A DNA stretch of 64,000 nucleotides from Varibaculum vaginae (lineage in GTDB: Bacteria > Actinomycetota > Actinomycetes > Actinomycetales > Actinomycetaceae): the NCBI RefSeq assembly GCF_900604285.1, contig NZ_UWNY01000001.1, forward strand, positions 1-64,000, in the 5' to 3' direction. The position numbers and the translations under genes are program-made. Below the pieces are notes generated by a model. The model searched no databases. It was not told the DNA's origin and worked only from the letters and a program-made list of their open reading frames with translations. This document shows positions 62,127 through 64,000 of this stretch, piece by piece (position 1 is the first letter of the stretch; every line of letters starts with the position of its first letter).

Positions 62127-63080
62127 TTAGTCGCTCATTCCTGCTTTTCGAGGATCGAAACGTCCGTTGGTCATGTATTTCTGATAGGGGGTATCCAAAT
62201 CCATGAAATAAACTTCATGCTTGGGCTGCTGCTCGTCTGCAGGAGGCGGGGTCAGGTATCCGTCACCGTACTCGGCGCGCAAATAGGTATCATAGTCATC
62301 GGGCATCCGGTACTGCTGTGGTGTTCCCACCACCTCCAGTGGCATATCGATTCCCTTTCCAAACCATTTACGCTTGAACGGGGTAAACATTAGCTTTGGG
62401 CCGTCGCAAATCGTTGCGGACCATTCTTGCCGATCATAATCCCACTTGCTAATTTGTTTCTCGCAAGCCCGCCAAAGTTTATATCGCCAGCGGGGATGCG
62501 GAACTAGTGCTAACGCAACCTTCGCCACCAGTGCCACTACTTTGCCGTGGTTCTTCGGCACCTCGGCCACATTGTAAAGATTGAAAATGAGTCCCATCAG
62601 CATCTGCCACCACCACGCGAAACTCTTTGGCTTTGGCGCTCCGTCTAATGGAAAAATATCGATGGTCAACCCCTGAGGAATTTTTTTATCAATTTGATAA
62701 GGGGTAACCAGAGTGGTGAAGTTGTCACATATTTTTGCCATTACATCCCCGGTATGAGTTTTAGCACTGGTACGAACATAGCTAAAACGCTCGGTATCGG
62801 CCTCTCGGTTCCAAAGCCTCGCAAGACGCTCGTAATCATGGCGGGGCATATAAACATCTACATCGTCATCCCAGGGAATAAATTTCCCATCGCGAGCCGC
62901 GCCGATTACGCAACCTCCGCAACCATAAAAGCGCAACCCTCGTTGGTCGCAAAAATCTGCAAAATACTGGTAAATCTCCCAAGACTTTTGTTGCATCTTG
63001 TGCAGTTCGTCGGCACTCACTGGACGTGTCTTAGCTGCCCCCAAATTTTTCACCTTGCCATCCTCCTCAGTCGTTTCCAT
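62127..63080 (-). CDS. LicD-family phosphotransferase (second copy)
   Basis: A full-size LicD protein, 317 residues from the ATG at 63080. The core LRFYGCGGCVIGAARDGKF is followed by IPWDDDVDVYMPRHDYERL. WDDDVD is the family's metal-binding motif, an exact fit, unlike the HDLDMD of the first copy. GLTIDIFPLDGAP provides the further Asp. The C-terminal PDDYDTYLRAEYGDGYLTPP is also typical. It would transfer a phospho-substituent from a CDP donor to the glycan. The frame is open 13 codons further to a GTG with no better ribosome-binding site. Confidence 0.92.
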   Translation of the reverse strand: METTEEDGKVKNLGAAKTRPVSADELHKMQQKSWEIYQYFADFCDQRGLRFYGCGGCVIGAARDGKFIPWDDDVDVYMPRHDYERLARLWNREADTERFSYVRTSAKTHTGDVMAKICDNFTTLVTPYQIDKKIPQGLTIDIFPLDGAPKPKSFAWWWQMLMGLIFNLYNVAEVPKNHGKVVALVAKVALALVPHPRWRYKLWRACEKQISKWDYDRQEWSATICDGPKLMFTPFKRKWFGKGIDMPLEVVGTPQQYRMPDDYDTYLRAEYGDGYLTPPPADEQQPKHEVYFMDLDTPYQKYMTNGRFDPRKAGMSD

Positions 63081-63170
63081 TAATTTTGATTCCCGATTCC
63101 AGCCCGTAAAATACTCCACTAAATCAAGTAAATAAATTTACCTATATTAATCTTCTGCTAGCAGCAACTA

Positions 63171-64000
63171 TTAGTACAGCACCTGATCTTTTGCGGTCAC
63201 AAAATCATGCTCTGTCATTAAGGCTTCTGGAGAGATTTCAGGGACAGTGGTATGCGAAATCAAGGGATGGAAGGGCCGCTCGTCTTTTTCAGCCTCAAAA
63301 TGCAAGACTTCGGATAGCTTTTCCCCAGGACGCATGCCCGTAATCTTGATTTCAATATCCTTGCCACTCATTTCAATCATGCGCCTTGCCACGTCGATGA
63401 TTTTTACCGGCTCGCCCATATCTAGCACCAGTACCTCACCGGGCCTGCCAATGGCTCCCGCTTGAATCACCAAGGCGCACGCTTCCGGAATCGTCATAAA
63501 GAAACGTTCTACATCTGGGTGAGTAATAGTGATCGGTCCGCCATGCTCAATTTGGGAGGTGAAAGTCCATAGCACCGAGCCACGTGAACCTAAAACGTTA
63601 CCAAACCGCACGCTAACGTAACGCCACCCCTTATCGGCTACCTGCTGAGAATAGTGCGCCACTATCCGCTCCGCCATGCGCTTAGAACGCCCCAGCACCG
63701 TGGTAGGTTCTGCAGCTTTATCGGTAGAGATATTTACCAGATTAGTAACCCCGTACTCCACGGCTAGCTCTACCACATTCTTAGATCCCAAAACATTGGT
63801 TTTCCAGCCCTCGTCCGGGTATTGCTCCAGCATTGGTAAATGCTTTAGCGCGGCGGTATGGAAAATAACTTCCGGATGATGAGCCTCAAAAATCGCGCGT
63901 AGCGCCTCTCTATCCCGAATATCGCAGAGAGCGAAATCGGGGGTATCCAACATTCCAGAGCCATAAAGATCCAGTTGCATGGCATGCAGCTCGGATTCGT
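63171..64000 (-). CDS. Nucleotide-sugar dehydratase/epimerase (CapD/FlaA1-like), 5' end beyond window
   Basis: The C-terminal part of an extended SDR enzyme, open to the right edge. The sequence before the Met at 63980 reads ESELHA, matching the family's conserved Glu-x-x-Leu-His region, so the gene continues upstream. Visible motifs are FHTAALKHLPMLE, NISTDKA with the catalytic region, VSVRFGNVLGSRGSV, ITHPDVERFFMTIPEA and GMRPGEKLSEVLH. The group converts UDP-GlcNAc to 4-keto-6-deoxy or epimerised sugars for surface glycans. The full-length form is often membrane-bound (WbpM/CapD). It probably supplies a sugar for this polysaccharide. Confidence 0.92.
   Translation of the reverse strand, partial: ESELHAMQLDLYGSGMLDTPDFALCDIRDREALRAIFEAHHPEVIFHTAALKHLPMLEQYPDEGWKTNVLGSKNVVELAVEYGVTNLVNISTDKAAEPTTVLGRSKRMAERIVAHYSQQVADKGWRYVSVRFGNVLGSRGSVLWTFTSQIEHGGPITITHPDVERFFMTIPEACALVIQAGAIGRPGEVLVLDMGEPVKIIDVARRMIEMSGKDIEIKITGMRPGEKLSEVLHFEAEKDERPFHPLISHTTVPEISPEALMTEHDFVTAKDQVLY

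Noticed and set aside
1-64000. CRISPR array, tRNA, rRNA, prophage or insertion sequence
   Set aside because: No regularly spaced repeats, tRNA cloverleaf with CCA-end context, rRNA segments, or transposase/integrase genes were recognised on either strand.

Overview
The window looks like a chromosomal segment of a Gram-positive actinobacterium, most likely in the Actinomycetaceae. The evidence is a sortase-assembled pilus with LPxTG-type proteins, a long Arg/Gly/Ala/Glu-rich tail on ribosomal protein S3, an S10 operon that ends after rpsQ, a complete-looking menaquinone block (menF, menD, menC, menB, menE) and several GTG/TTG starts. Base composition looks close to balanced rather than GC-rich, which fits genera such as Varibaculum or Mobiluncus. 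I cannot fix the genus from sequence alone.

Layout. 1-9.4 kb: the end of an acyltransferase-3/SGNH gene, a HAD phosphatase, an orphan 76-residue hydrophobic peptide gene with its own strong promoter, a zinc alcohol dehydrogenase, a TSUP permease, and a two-gene sugar operon (Gfo/Idh/MocA oxidoreductase plus sugar porter) behind a promoter whose spacer is a palindrome. 9.6-15.0 kb (minus strand): the S10 ribosomal protein operon with a structured leader. 15.4-26.0 kb (minus): a pilus operon of a giant 2344-residue tip-like adhesin, a major pilin, a class C sortase and a small anchored pilin. It lies between the S10 operon and the str operon. 26.2-30.6 kb (minus): rpsL-rpsG-fusA-tuf.

31.1-41.4 kb: a RelE/ParE-RelB toxin-antitoxin pair placed between two near-identical copies of the menF 5' region, then the men genes, with one cell-wall-anchored protein gene between menF and menD. 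The divergent menB/menE intergenic region is rich in inverted repeats and holds an intrinsic terminator that neither flanking gene needs.

41.5-64 kb: a surface-polysaccharide and cell-envelope region. One minus-strand set encodes a peptidoglycan-binding transglutaminase-like protein, an MBOAT acyltransferase, an AlgJ/AlgX-like protein and a lipoprotein whose C terminus is frameshifted at a homopolymer. Next come an ornithine-cyclodeaminase-family protein and a fusion of a LicC-like nucleotidyltransferase to a PLP enzyme. Divergent from these is a secreted protein with five peptidoglycan-binding modules. The rest is glycan machinery: two LicD-family phosphotransferases, four glycosyltransferases, a DUF1919 protein, a Wzy-like polymerase, a Wzx-like flippase and a nucleotide-sugar dehydratase running off the right edge.

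Most interesting idea: the LicC-like/PLP fusion plus two LicD proteins may make a CDP-activated amino-alcohol phosphate (for example from phosphoserine) and attach it to the exported glycan. The same region carries acyl-transfer enzymes and wall-bound proteins that could modify or use that polymer. This is inferred from motifs and gene context, not demonstrated.
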